Source: Streptomyces venezuelae
Lineage (GTDB): Bacteria; Actinomycetota; Actinomycetes; Streptomycetales; Streptomycetaceae
Assembly (NCBI RefSeq): GCF_008642355.1
Contig: NZ_CP029193.1
Span: 1,574,001 to 1,638,000 of the forward strand
DNA: 64,000 nt
Reading direction: 5' to 3'
A model generated the notes under the pieces. It had not been told where the DNA came from and searched no databases. It saw only the letters and a program-made list of their open reading frames with translations. The first letter of the stretch is position 1. Each line of letters starts with the position of its first letter. Position numbers and translations under genes: made by a program. Shown piece by piece: positions 25,665 to 32,666 of the stretch.

Positions 25665-26693
25665 TCACGCCGCCAGCGTCCCCGGCACGATCGCGCCCGG
25701 ACCGAACTTCGCCCGCGCCCGGTCCGCGACCTCCTCGATGCGACGCGTCTTCTCGTCCGTCGGGTCGAACGACAGCTGGTGGGTGGCGTGTTCGGCGGGG
25801 GCGAGGCCCTCGGCGCGCAGGGAGAGGGCGCGCACCCTGGCCCGCTGGAGGCCCAGCGCGTCGTACATGCGGTACGCGGTCCTGGCCAGCTCGGTGGAGT
25901 GGGCGGTCTGCTCGGGAAGAGCCTTGGAACGGGTGGTCGTGGACCGGTCGGCGTACCGCACCGTGAGGACCAGCGTGCGGCACACCTGGTCCTCGTCGCG
26001 CATCCGCGCCCCCAGTTCCTCCGCGCCGGAGAGCAGCGCGCGCCGGTGCCGGAAGGGGTCGAGCTCGTCGCGGGGGAAGGGCCGTTCGACGGAGAGCGAG
26101 CGCGCGGCGGCGTTCGGCACGACCCGGGTGCGGTCGATGCCCCGCGCCTTCTCGCTCAGCTCGCGGCCCGCACGGGCGCCGACCAGCCGCTGCAGGGTGG
26201 ACAGAGGTGCGGCGCCGACCTTCCCGAGGGAGTCGAGGCCGTACTCGCAGAGGGTGCGGGCGGTGGCGCGGCCGATGCCGGGCAGCTCGCCGACCGGCCG
26301 CTCGGCGAGGAACTCCCTTACGCCGTCCTCCCCTTCGGGCACCGAGCGGGTCACGCCGGGGGCGGCGCCGCGCGCGGCCATCCGCGCCAGCATCGGGCCA
26401 GGCCCGGCGCCGATCGCGCACTCCACCCCGTACAGCGCGAGCGCCCGCACCCGGATCAGCGCGGCGAGGCCGACGGCGCTCCGTCCGAAGTACCGCCGCG
26501 CTCCCCGTACGTCGACGAGCGCGGCGTCGGGCGGAAGAGCCTCGACCTGCGGGGTGAACTCACCGAGCAGGGCGATGAGTTGAGGCAGGAGCGCTTCGTG
26601 CATGGGCGGCAGCAGGAAGCGCACGTAGAGGGTGGTGACGCCGTCGCTCGTCCCGCGCTCGCCATCGCTCGTCCCGCGCTCGCCGTCGTTCAT
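25665..26693 (-). CDS. Y-family DNA polymerase-like protein (ImuB/DinB-related)
   Basis: A 342-residue protein related to Y-family translesion polymerases. It holds part of the palm (ALVDVRGARRYFGRSAVGLAALIR, with CAIGAGPGPMLARMAA), a helix-hairpin-helix (LPGIGRATARTLCEYGLDSLGKVG) and the little-finger region (ERPFPRDELDPFRHRRALL, LVLTVRYADRS). The usual first catalytic motif (DMDAFFASVE-type) is absent: the N-terminus instead begins with a GERGTSD tandem and VTTLYVRFLLPPM. It may be catalytically weak and act as an accessory to DnaE2, as ImuB does. ATGA overlap with dnaE2 (26690-26693) shows coupling, probably under SOS control. Confidence 0.85.
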   Translation of the reverse strand: MNDGERGTSDGERGTSDGVTTLYVRFLLPPMHEALLPQLIALLGEFTPQVEALPPDAALVDVRGARRYFGRSAVGLAALIRVRALALYGVECAIGAGPGPMLARMAARGAAPGVTRSVPEGEDGVREFLAERPVGELPGIGRATARTLCEYGLDSLGKVGAAPLSTLQRLVGARAGRELSEKARGIDRTRVVPNAAARSLSVERPFPRDELDPFRHRRALLSGAEELGARMRDEDQVCRTLVLTVRYADRSTTTRSKALPEQTAHSTELARTAYRMYDALGLQRARVRALSLRAEGLAPAEHATHQLSFDPTDEKTRRIEEVADRARAKFGPGAIVPGTLAA

Positions 26694-26700
26694 CCCGCGC
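26638..26700. repeat. Three 21-bp tandem repeats spanning the dnaE2/Y-family junction
   Basis: Three imperfect 21-bp units (26638-26658, 26659-26679, 26680-26700) share the core CGCTCGTCCCGCGCTCGCC. Read on the minus strand they cover the last two residues and stop of dnaE2, the ATGA overlap, and the first residues of the next gene, giving an in-frame seven-residue G-E-R-G-T-S-D repeat. Since 21 is divisible by three, gain or loss of units would keep the downstream frame. Confidence 0.85.
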
Positions 26701-29700
26701 TCCCCGAACTCTGGTGCCACAGCTTCCTTGTCGTCGCCGTCCCTTCGCCCGCCGGACGCAGGTCCGCCCAGGGGTGCATCTCGAAGCCGTTGGCCAGACG
26801 GATGCGGCGGCCACCAGCCGGACTCCCGCCCCCTTCTTCCCCCTCGGGGCCCGGCTCCGCCAAGCGCAGCGCCACCGCATCGAGACCCCCCTCCGCCCGC
26901 ACCTCCGCCAGCTCCGCCAGATTCCACGCCGCCGCGCCCACCACGCTGAGGCTGCGCGGCCCGCGGCGCTGCACCACGCCGCGCACGAGCAGCAGCCAGG
27001 AGTGGAAGACGGTGTGCGCGCACCGCTCGTGGGCGTCGTCGAAGAAGGCCAGGTCGATCAGGCCCGTGCCGTCGTCCAGGGTGGTGAAGATGACGCGCTT
27101 GCCGGAGCGGATCGGCGGGGTCTGCGTGGCGGCCTTGGCGCCCGCGACCAGGACGGTCGCCCCGTGTTCGGCCTCGCGCAGGCGCCGGGCGCTGAGCGCG
27201 CCGAGCTCGTCCAGGAAGGCGCGGTGGTCGGCCATGAGGTGACGCGAGGAGTCCATGCCGAGGACGCCGAGTTCGGCGCTGAGCCGCTCCGCGTCGTCCA
27301 GGTCGGGCAGGCCCGCGGGCGCCGTCTTCCGGCCGCCCGCCAGGGGCAGTTGGGCACCGGCCGCGCCGCGCGCGCCGCGCCGCAGCTCGGCCAGGTGCAG
27401 CTGCAGGTCGCGGCGGTTGGCGCCGAACGCGTCGAGCGCGCCGACCTGGGCGAGCCGCTGGGCGACCGGCTTGGAGGGCCTGGCGCGCTCCCAGAAGTCG
27501 ACGAGCGAGGTGTAGGGCTGCCCGTCGGCGATCCGGGCGGCCTCGGCCTCGCTGATGCCGTGCACGTCGGAGAGCGCGAGCCGCAGCCCCCACCGGTCCG
27601 GCGCACCCTCAGAACCGGACACCAGTTCGATACGATGAGCGACCGCCGACCGGTTCACGTCCAGGGGAAGGATCGGCACTCCGCGCCGCCGCGCGTCCGC
27701 GAGCAGCAGCCGCTTCGGGTACATGCCGGGGTCGTGCGTGAGCAGCCCGGCGTAGAACGCGGCCGGATGGTGGGCCTTCAGCCACGCCGACTGGTAGGTG
27801 GGCACGGCGAAGGCCACCGCGTGCGCCTTGCAGAAACCGTACGAGCCGAAGGCCTCGACGATCCCCCAGGTGCGGCCGATGGTCTCCGCGTCGTACCCCC
27901 TGGCCGCCGCGTGCTGCGCGAACCAGAAGCGGATCCGGCCCTGCGACTCGGGGTCGGAGAGCCCGCGCCGCACCCGGTCCGCCTCGTCGCGCCCGCAGCC
28001 GGTCATGATGTCGACGATCTGGATGACCTGCTCGTGGAAGACGACGACGCCGTACGTCTCCTTCAGGGGCTCCGCGAGGTCGGGGTGGGGGTAGCGGACG
28101 GGCGCGCGGCCGTGCCGGGACTCGATGAAGGGCCGCACCATGTCGGCGGCGACCGGGCCAGGACGGAACAGCGAGATGTCGACCACCAGGTCGTGGAAGG
28201 TCGCCGGCTGGAGCCGCCCGACCAGGTCGCGCTGGCCCGGCGACTCGATCTGGAAGCAGCCCAGCGTCTCGGTGGACTGGATGAGCCGGTACGTCGCCGG
28301 GTCGCCCGGCTCCACCGCGTCCAGGTCGACCCGCTCCCCCGTGGCCCGCTCGACCTCCGCCACCGCGTGCGCCATCGCCGACTGCATCCGCACGCCGAGC
28401 ACGTCCAGCTTGAGCAGGCCGAGGTCCTCGACGTCGTCCTTGTCGAACTGCGACATGGGCAGGCCCTCGCCGCTGGTCGGCATGACGGGGGTGCGGTCGA
28501 GCAGCGAGGCGTCGGAGAGCAGCACCCCGCACGGGTGCATGGCGACCCCGCGCGGCAGCGCGTCCAGCGCCTCGACGAGGTCCCACAGCCGGTCGCGGTC
28601 GCCCAGTTCCTCGGCGATCTCCCGGAGTTCGGGCAGCTCCTTCATCGCGGAGCGGGCGTCGCGGGCGCGGATGTGCGGGAAGGCCTTGGCGATCCGGTCG
28701 ATGTCGGCCGGGTCCATGGAGAGGGCGGCGCCCACGTCGCGTATGGCGTGGCGCACCCGGTACGTCTCGGGCATGGCGACCGTCGCGACGCGCTCGGGGC
28801 CGAAGCGGTCGATGATCGCGCGGTAGACCTCCAGGCGGCGGGCCGACTCGACGTCGATGTCGATGTCCGGCAGGACGTGCCGCCGCTTGGACAGGAACCG
28901 CTCCATGAGCAGCCCGTGCTCGACGGGGTCGGCGTGCGCGATGCCGATGAGGTGGTTGACCAGGGACCCGGCGCCGGAGCCGCGCGCCGCGACGCGGATG
29001 CCGAGGCCCCGCACGTCGTCGACGACCTGGGCCACGGTCAGGAAGTACGAGGCGTATCCGTGGTGGTCGATGATGTCCAGCTCGTGGTGCATCCGCTCCC
29101 AGTAGTCGCGCCGGGAGTCGTAGCCGCGCAGCACCATGCCCGCCGCGGCCCGCGAGGCGAGGACGCGCTGCGCGGTGCGGCGCCCGGCGCCGACGAGGTG
29201 CGGTTCGGGGAAGTGCACGGAGCCGATGCCGATGTCGTCCTCGGGGTCGACGAGGCATTCGGCGGCGGCCACCCCGGTCTGTTCGACGAGGCGGTGGGCG
29301 GTGTCGCGGCGGAAGCCCGCCGCCTCGACGACGCGTTCGGCGACCTGCAGCATGGCGTCGGTGCCCTTCAGCCACCGCTCGCCGCTGTCGAGTTCCTTGG
29401 TCGGGTCGACGGGGACGAGGCGGCGGGCGGCGTCGAGGACGTCGGCGACCGGGCCCTGGCCTGGGTCGGCGTAGCGCACGGCGTTGCTCAGGACGGGGCG
29501 TACGCCCTGTTCGGCGGCGAAGCCGACGGTGCGCGCGGCCAGGCGCAGGGAGCCGGGGCCCGTGCCCTCGCGGCCGTGCCAGACGGATTCAAGGCGCAGC
29601 GCGTCGCCGTACCGCTCGCGCCAGGGGGCGAGGAGGCGGGCTGCCCGGTCGGGGCGGCCCGCGGCGAGCGCGCGCCCCACGTCGGAGGCGGGGCCGAGCA

Positions 29701-30142
29701 GCACGGTGAGGCCTTCGCCGTGGTTCTCCTGCCACGGCAGGACGGGCTGCCCCTGTCCCTGCCCCTGTGCCGTGCCGTCGCGGTGCGCGGCGGTGACCAG
29801 GCGGCAGAGCGCGGCCCAGCCGGTGGCGCCGTCCCTGGCGAGGAAGGTGACGCGGGGCGTCGACTCGTCGATGAAGGCGCCGCCGCGCACGGGGGCCCGC
29901 CGGTGCTCGCCCCTCGTGGGTGCGGGCGCGCCCACGGCGAGTTCGGCCCCGAACAGTGGCCGTACGCCCGCCTTGGCCGCGGCCTTGGCGAACCGGACGG
30001 TGCCCGCGAGGGTGTCCCGGTCGGTGAGCGCGAGGGCGTCCATGCCGCGTTCGGCGGCGCGCTCGGCGAGCCGCTCCGGGTGCGAGGCGCCGTACCGCAG
30101 GGAGAAACCGGAGACGGTGTGCAGATGCGTGAACCCGGGCAC
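26690..30142 (-). CDS. dnaE2: Error-prone DNA polymerase III alpha subunit DnaE2
   Basis: A 1150-residue C-family polymerase for translesion synthesis. Order: PHP domain at the N-terminus (GFTHLHTVSGFSLRYGASHPE; ERGMDALALTDRDTLAG), palm with the catalytic acidic set in LPDIDIDVES, the fingers (PGQRDLVGRLQP, DEADRVRRGLSDP), helix-hairpin-helix region (GISEAEAARIADGQPYTSLVDFWERA) and an OB-fold C-terminus (IFTTLDDGTGLIDLAFF). DnaE2-type length and lack of a tau-binding tail distinguish it from replicative DnaE1. GTG 30142 has AGGAGG five bases upstream. It is the first gene of a two-gene SOS mutagenesis operon with the Y-family partner. Confidence 0.96.
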   Translation of the reverse strand: MPGFTHLHTVSGFSLRYGASHPERLAERAAERGMDALALTDRDTLAGTVRFAKAAAKAGVRPLFGAELAVGAPAPTRGEHRRAPVRGGAFIDESTPRVTFLARDGATGWAALCRLVTAAHRDGTAQGQGQGQPVLPWQENHGEGLTVLLGPASDVGRALAAGRPDRAARLLAPWRERYGDALRLESVWHGREGTGPGSLRLAARTVGFAAEQGVRPVLSNAVRYADPGQGPVADVLDAARRLVPVDPTKELDSGERWLKGTDAMLQVAERVVEAAGFRRDTAHRLVEQTGVAAAECLVDPEDDIGIGSVHFPEPHLVGAGRRTAQRVLASRAAAGMVLRGYDSRRDYWERMHHELDIIDHHGYASYFLTVAQVVDDVRGLGIRVAARGSGAGSLVNHLIGIAHADPVEHGLLMERFLSKRRHVLPDIDIDVESARRLEVYRAIIDRFGPERVATVAMPETYRVRHAIRDVGAALSMDPADIDRIAKAFPHIRARDARSAMKELPELREIAEELGDRDRLWDLVEALDALPRGVAMHPCGVLLSDASLLDRTPVMPTSGEGLPMSQFDKDDVEDLGLLKLDVLGVRMQSAMAHAVAEVERATGERVDLDAVEPGDPATYRLIQSTETLGCFQIESPGQRDLVGRLQPATFHDLVVDISLFRPGPVAADMVRPFIESRHGRAPVRYPHPDLAEPLKETYGVVVFHEQVIQIVDIMTGCGRDEADRVRRGLSDPESQGRIRFWFAQHAAARGYDAETIGRTWGIVEAFGSYGFCKAHAVAFAVPTYQSAWLKAHHPAAFYAGLLTHDPGMYPKRLLLADARRRGVPILPLDVNRSAVAHRIELVSGSEGAPDRWGLRLALSDVHGISEAEAARIADGQPYTSLVDFWERARPSKPVAQRLAQVGALDAFGANRRDLQLHLAELRRGARGAAGAQLPLAGGRKTAPAGLPDLDDAERLSAELGVLGMDSSRHLMADHRAFLDELGALSARRLREAEHGATVLVAGAKAATQTPPIRSGKRVIFTTLDDGTGLIDLAFFDDAHERCAHTVFHSWLLLVRGVVQRRGPRSLSVVGAAAWNLAELAEVRAEGGLDAVALRLAEPGPEGEEGGGSPAGGRRIRLANGFEMHPWADLRPAGEGTATTRKLWHQSSGSAG

Positions 30143-30207
30143 ACGCACCTCCTGACACTCCGAACCGATCCGATCTGGCCATCCCCCGTCTCCACCATAG
30201 ACCAGTT

Positions 30208-30223
30208 TCGAATACACGTACGA
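30208..30223. promoter_or_regulatory. LexA (SOS) box upstream of dnaE2
   Basis: TCGAATACACGTACGA matches 10 of the 12 conserved positions of the actinobacterial LexA consensus TCGAAC-N4-GTTCGA. It lies 66 bp upstream of the dnaE2 GTG. A partial second site, ending in a perfect GTTCGA half at 30231-30236, overlaps the spacer to the right. Placement before dnaE2 agrees with the SOS control known for dnaE2/imuB cassettes. It also lies 113 bp before the divergent permease gene. Confidence 0.65.
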
Positions 30224-30335
30224 CACATACGTTCGATTAGCGAGCGAAGGCTGCCCCCACCGGCCCCGTCACCCCGTATCGTCCGTTCGGCCCATCCCAC
30301 CTGCGCAAACGCCCCGCACCCCGGAGCGTGGAGGC

Positions 30336-31391
30336 ATGAGGTTCGCCGACGAATTGAAGAGCGCCGTCACCCCGCGAGCAGCCCTGCTCGTCCTCGGCGT
30401 ACTCGCCCTGCAGCTGCTGTTCATCGCCTCCTACGTAGGGGCCCTGCACAACCCGAAACCCACAGACGTGCCCTTCGGAGTCGTCGCCCCCGGCGCCGCG
30501 GCCGAGCAGACCGCCGACAAGCTGAAGAAGCTCCCCGGCGACCCGCTCGACCCCCGCGTCCTCAAGGACGAGGCCGCGGCCCGCCACCAGATCATGAACC
30601 GCGACATCGACGGCGCCCTGCTCGTCGACCCGCGCGGCACCACCGACACCCTCCTGGTCGCCTCCGGCGGCGGCACCGCCCTCTCCAGGACCCTCACCAG
30701 CCTCGTCACCGACGTCGACGCCGCCGAGAAGCGCACGGTGAAGACCGACGACGTGGCCCCCGCGTCGGACCAGGACTTCAACGGCCTCTCGTCGTTCTAC
30801 CTGGTCGTCGGCTGGTGCGTCGGCGGCTACCTGTGCGCGTCGATCCTCGCGATCAGCGCGGGCTCCCGGGCCTCCAACGTGCCCCGCGCGGTCATCAGGC
30901 TCGGCACCATGGCGCTCTACGCGATCGTCGGCGGCCTCGGCGGCGCGGTCATCATCGGGCCGATCCTCGGCGCCCTGCCCGGCAGCGTCCTCGGTCTGTG
31001 GGGCCTCGGCGCGCTGGTGATCTTCGGAGTCGGCGCGATCACCCTCGCCCTCCAGGCGCTCACCGGCATCGTCGGCATCGGCCTCGCCGTCCTCCTCGTC
31101 GTCATCGGCGGCAACCCCAGCGCGGGCGGCGCCTTCCCGCTGCCGATGCTGCCACCCTTCTGGGAGGCGATCGGGCCCTGGCTGCAGCCGGGCGCGGGCA
31201 CCTGGGTCGCCCGCTCCATCGCCTACTTCGACGGGAACTCGATCACCCGCCCGCTGCTCGTCCTCGCCGCCTGGGCGCTCCTCGGCATCGTCGTCACCCT
31301 CGCCCTGTCCGCCCGCCGCAAGACGCACAACAGCGGCACCATCGACCTCAGCGGCACGAACTACGGCAGCGGCAGCAGGCGCTTCGAATGA
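30336..31391 (+). CDS. DUF3533/ABC-2-type membrane permease-like protein
   Basis: A 351-residue integral membrane protein. One span at about 17-37 is followed by an extracytoplasmic domain (about 40-145; FGVVAPGAAAEQTADKLKKL, DIDGALLVDPRG), then five to six spans (about 153-335). This one-plus-five layout with DPRG-type sequences matches DUF3533/YhgE-Pip ABC-2-like permeases, which often act in export or as phage-receptor relatives. No ATPase subunit is adjacent. GGAGCGTGGAGG precedes ATG. The next gene, an AAA ATPase, begins 45 bp later on the same strand, but it is of SMC/RecF type, not an ABC exporter ATPase. Confidence 0.8.
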   Translation: MRFADELKSAVTPRAALLVLGVLALQLLFIASYVGALHNPKPTDVPFGVVAPGAAAEQTADKLKKLPGDPLDPRVLKDEAAARHQIMNRDIDGALLVDPRGTTDTLLVASGGGTALSRTLTSLVTDVDAAEKRTVKTDDVAPASDQDFNGLSSFYLVVGWCVGGYLCASILAISAGSRASNVPRAVIRLGTMALYAIVGGLGGAVIIGPILGALPGSVLGLWGLGALVIFGVGAITLALQALTGIVGIGLAVLLVVIGGNPSAGGAFPLPMLPPFWEAIGPWLQPGAGTWVARSIAYFDGNSITRPLLVLAAWALLGIVVTLALSARRKTHNSGTIDLSGTNYGSGSRRFE

Positions 31392-31436
31392 CGTGGGCGC
31401 CGGGCGTTGTCAGACCCGGGTGCGAGGCTGAGACGC

Positions 31437-32585
31437 ATGATCCGCACACTCGCCGTCGAGAACTACCGCTCCCTGCGCAAGCTGATCGTCCCGCTGGACC
31501 GGCTGAACGTGATCACGGGCGCGAACGGCACGGGCAAGTCCAGCCTGTACCGCTCGCTGCGCCTGCTCGCCGACTCCGCCACGGGCGGCGCGGTCGCGGC
31601 CCTGGCCCGCGAGGGCGGCCTGCCGTCCGCGCTCTGGGCGGGCGAGCGGAAGGCCGAGCCCACGGGGCTGAAGCTCGGCTTCGCCGGTGACGAGTTCGGG
31701 TACGCGGTGGACTTCGGCCTCCCCCAGTCCAGCGGCGCGGGCCCCGGCGGCTCACCGTCCCTGTTCCAGCTCGACCCCGAGATCAAGCGCGAGTCCACCT
31801 GGGCGGGCCCCGTCCTGCGGCCCGCGGCGCTGCTCTGCGACCGCGCGGGCCCCGCGGTGCGCACCCGCACGGCCGACGGCGGCTGGCACCGCACCCAGGG
31901 CATCCGTCCGTACGACAGCATGCTGAGCGAGTTCGCCGACCCGCAGCTGGCGCCCGACCTGCTGCGGCTGCGCGAGCTGATCCGCTCCTGGCGGTTCTAC
32001 GACCACGTGCGCACCGACGCCGACGCGCCCGCCCGCGCCGCCCGCATCGGCACCCGCACGCCGGTCCTCGCCCACGACGGCGCGGATCTTGCCGCCGCCC
32101 TGCAGACCATCCGGGAGATCGGCGACGACGAGGCGCTCGACGACGCGGTGGACGACGCCTTCCCCGGCAGCCGGGTCCGCGTCGTCGACAACGGCGGCCG
32201 GTTCGAGCTCCAGCTGCACCAGCACGGGCTGCTGCGCCCGCTGGGCCCCGCGGAGCTCTCCGACGGCACGCTGCGCTACCTCCTGTGGACCGCGGCGCTC
32301 CTCACCCCCCGCCCGCCGTCCCTCCTCGTCCTGAACGAGCCGGAGACGAGCCTGCACCCGGACCTCCTGCGCCCGCTCGCGGATCTGATCGTCGCGGCGA
32401 CGAAGGACACGCAGGTCGTCCTGGTGACCCATGCCCGCCCCCTCGCCGAGGCCGTGGCCAAGGGCGCGGCCCGCCACCGGGTCGACGTCAACTCCATCGA
32501 ACTGACGAAGGAGTCGGGCCAGACGACCGTCGCAGGCCGAGAGAGCCTCCTGGACGAGCCCTTGTGGTACTGGCCCAAACGATGA
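31437..32585 (+). CDS. AAA_21-type ATPase (RecF/SMC-like head)
   Basis: A 382-residue ATPase. It starts MIRTLAVENYRSLRKLIVPL, the classic RecF/OLD-like strand, with Walker A GANGTGKSS at about 29-37, a long insertion, a signature-like LSDGTLRYLLW, Walker B/D-loop LLVLNEPETSLHPDLLRPL and the switch His in VVLVTHARP. Such proteins are predicted ATP-dependent DNA- or phage-related ATPases; no TOPRIM nuclease domain or partner gene is seen, so it is not an OLD/Gabija locus as shown here. The stop lies inside the following hairpin. Confidence 0.86.
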   Translation: MIRTLAVENYRSLRKLIVPLDRLNVITGANGTGKSSLYRSLRLLADSATGGAVAALAREGGLPSALWAGERKAEPTGLKLGFAGDEFGYAVDFGLPQSSGAGPGGSPSLFQLDPEIKRESTWAGPVLRPAALLCDRAGPAVRTRTADGGWHRTQGIRPYDSMLSEFADPQLAPDLLRLRELIRSWRFYDHVRTDADAPARAARIGTRTPVLAHDGADLAAALQTIREIGDDEALDDAVDDAFPGSRVRVVDNGGRFELQLHQHGLLRPLGPAELSDGTLRYLLWTAALLTPRPPSLLVLNEPETSLHPDLLRPLADLIVAATKDTQVVLVTHARPLAEAVAKGAARHRVDVNSIELTKESGQTTVAGRESLLDEPLWYWPKR

Positions 32586-32610
32586 GGCGCCCCTTGCGGG
32601 GCGCCTCATC
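32581..32610. terminator. Bidirectional terminator between AAA ATPase and adhE
   Basis: A perfect 13-bp stem (32581-32593 with 32598-32610) with loop TTGC sits between convergent genes and contains the ATPase stop codon. Its symmetric form lets it act on either strand, ending both the ATPase and adhE transcripts. Confidence 0.75.
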
Positions 32611-32640
32611 AGGGGCGCGGGGAACTGCGCGACCAGCCGC
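32611..32640. repeat. Dispersed intergenic repeat, copy 1
   Basis: AGGGGCGCGGGGAACTGCGC, followed by GACCAGCCGC, directly after the terminator. Its 15-base core AGGGGCGCGGGGAAC occurs twice more, at 50476-50490 and 50539-50553, also beyond gene ends. I recall this word as a frequent short intergenic repeat in streptomycetes, usually downstream of genes; role unknown. Confidence 0.6.
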
Positions 32641-32666
32641 GCACAACCCGCAGCCGGCGAACCGGA

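Noticed and set aside
26714..31690. 1658-codon open frame on the plus strand, antisense to dnaE2
   Set aside because: High-GC DNA has few stops in reverse frames; the frame lies over well-conserved dnaE2 and lacks any recognisable domain or ribosome site.
31437..32585. Anti-phage OLD/Gabija-type defence ATPase
   Set aside because: Walker and switch motifs fit AAA_21/RecF-like ATPases, but no TOPRIM nuclease, helicase or toxin partner is near.
30336..32585. Permease and AAA ATPase as one ABC exporter
   Set aside because: The ATPase lacks the ABC signature LSGGQ and has an SMC/RecF-type head; 45 bp gap and no shared motif.
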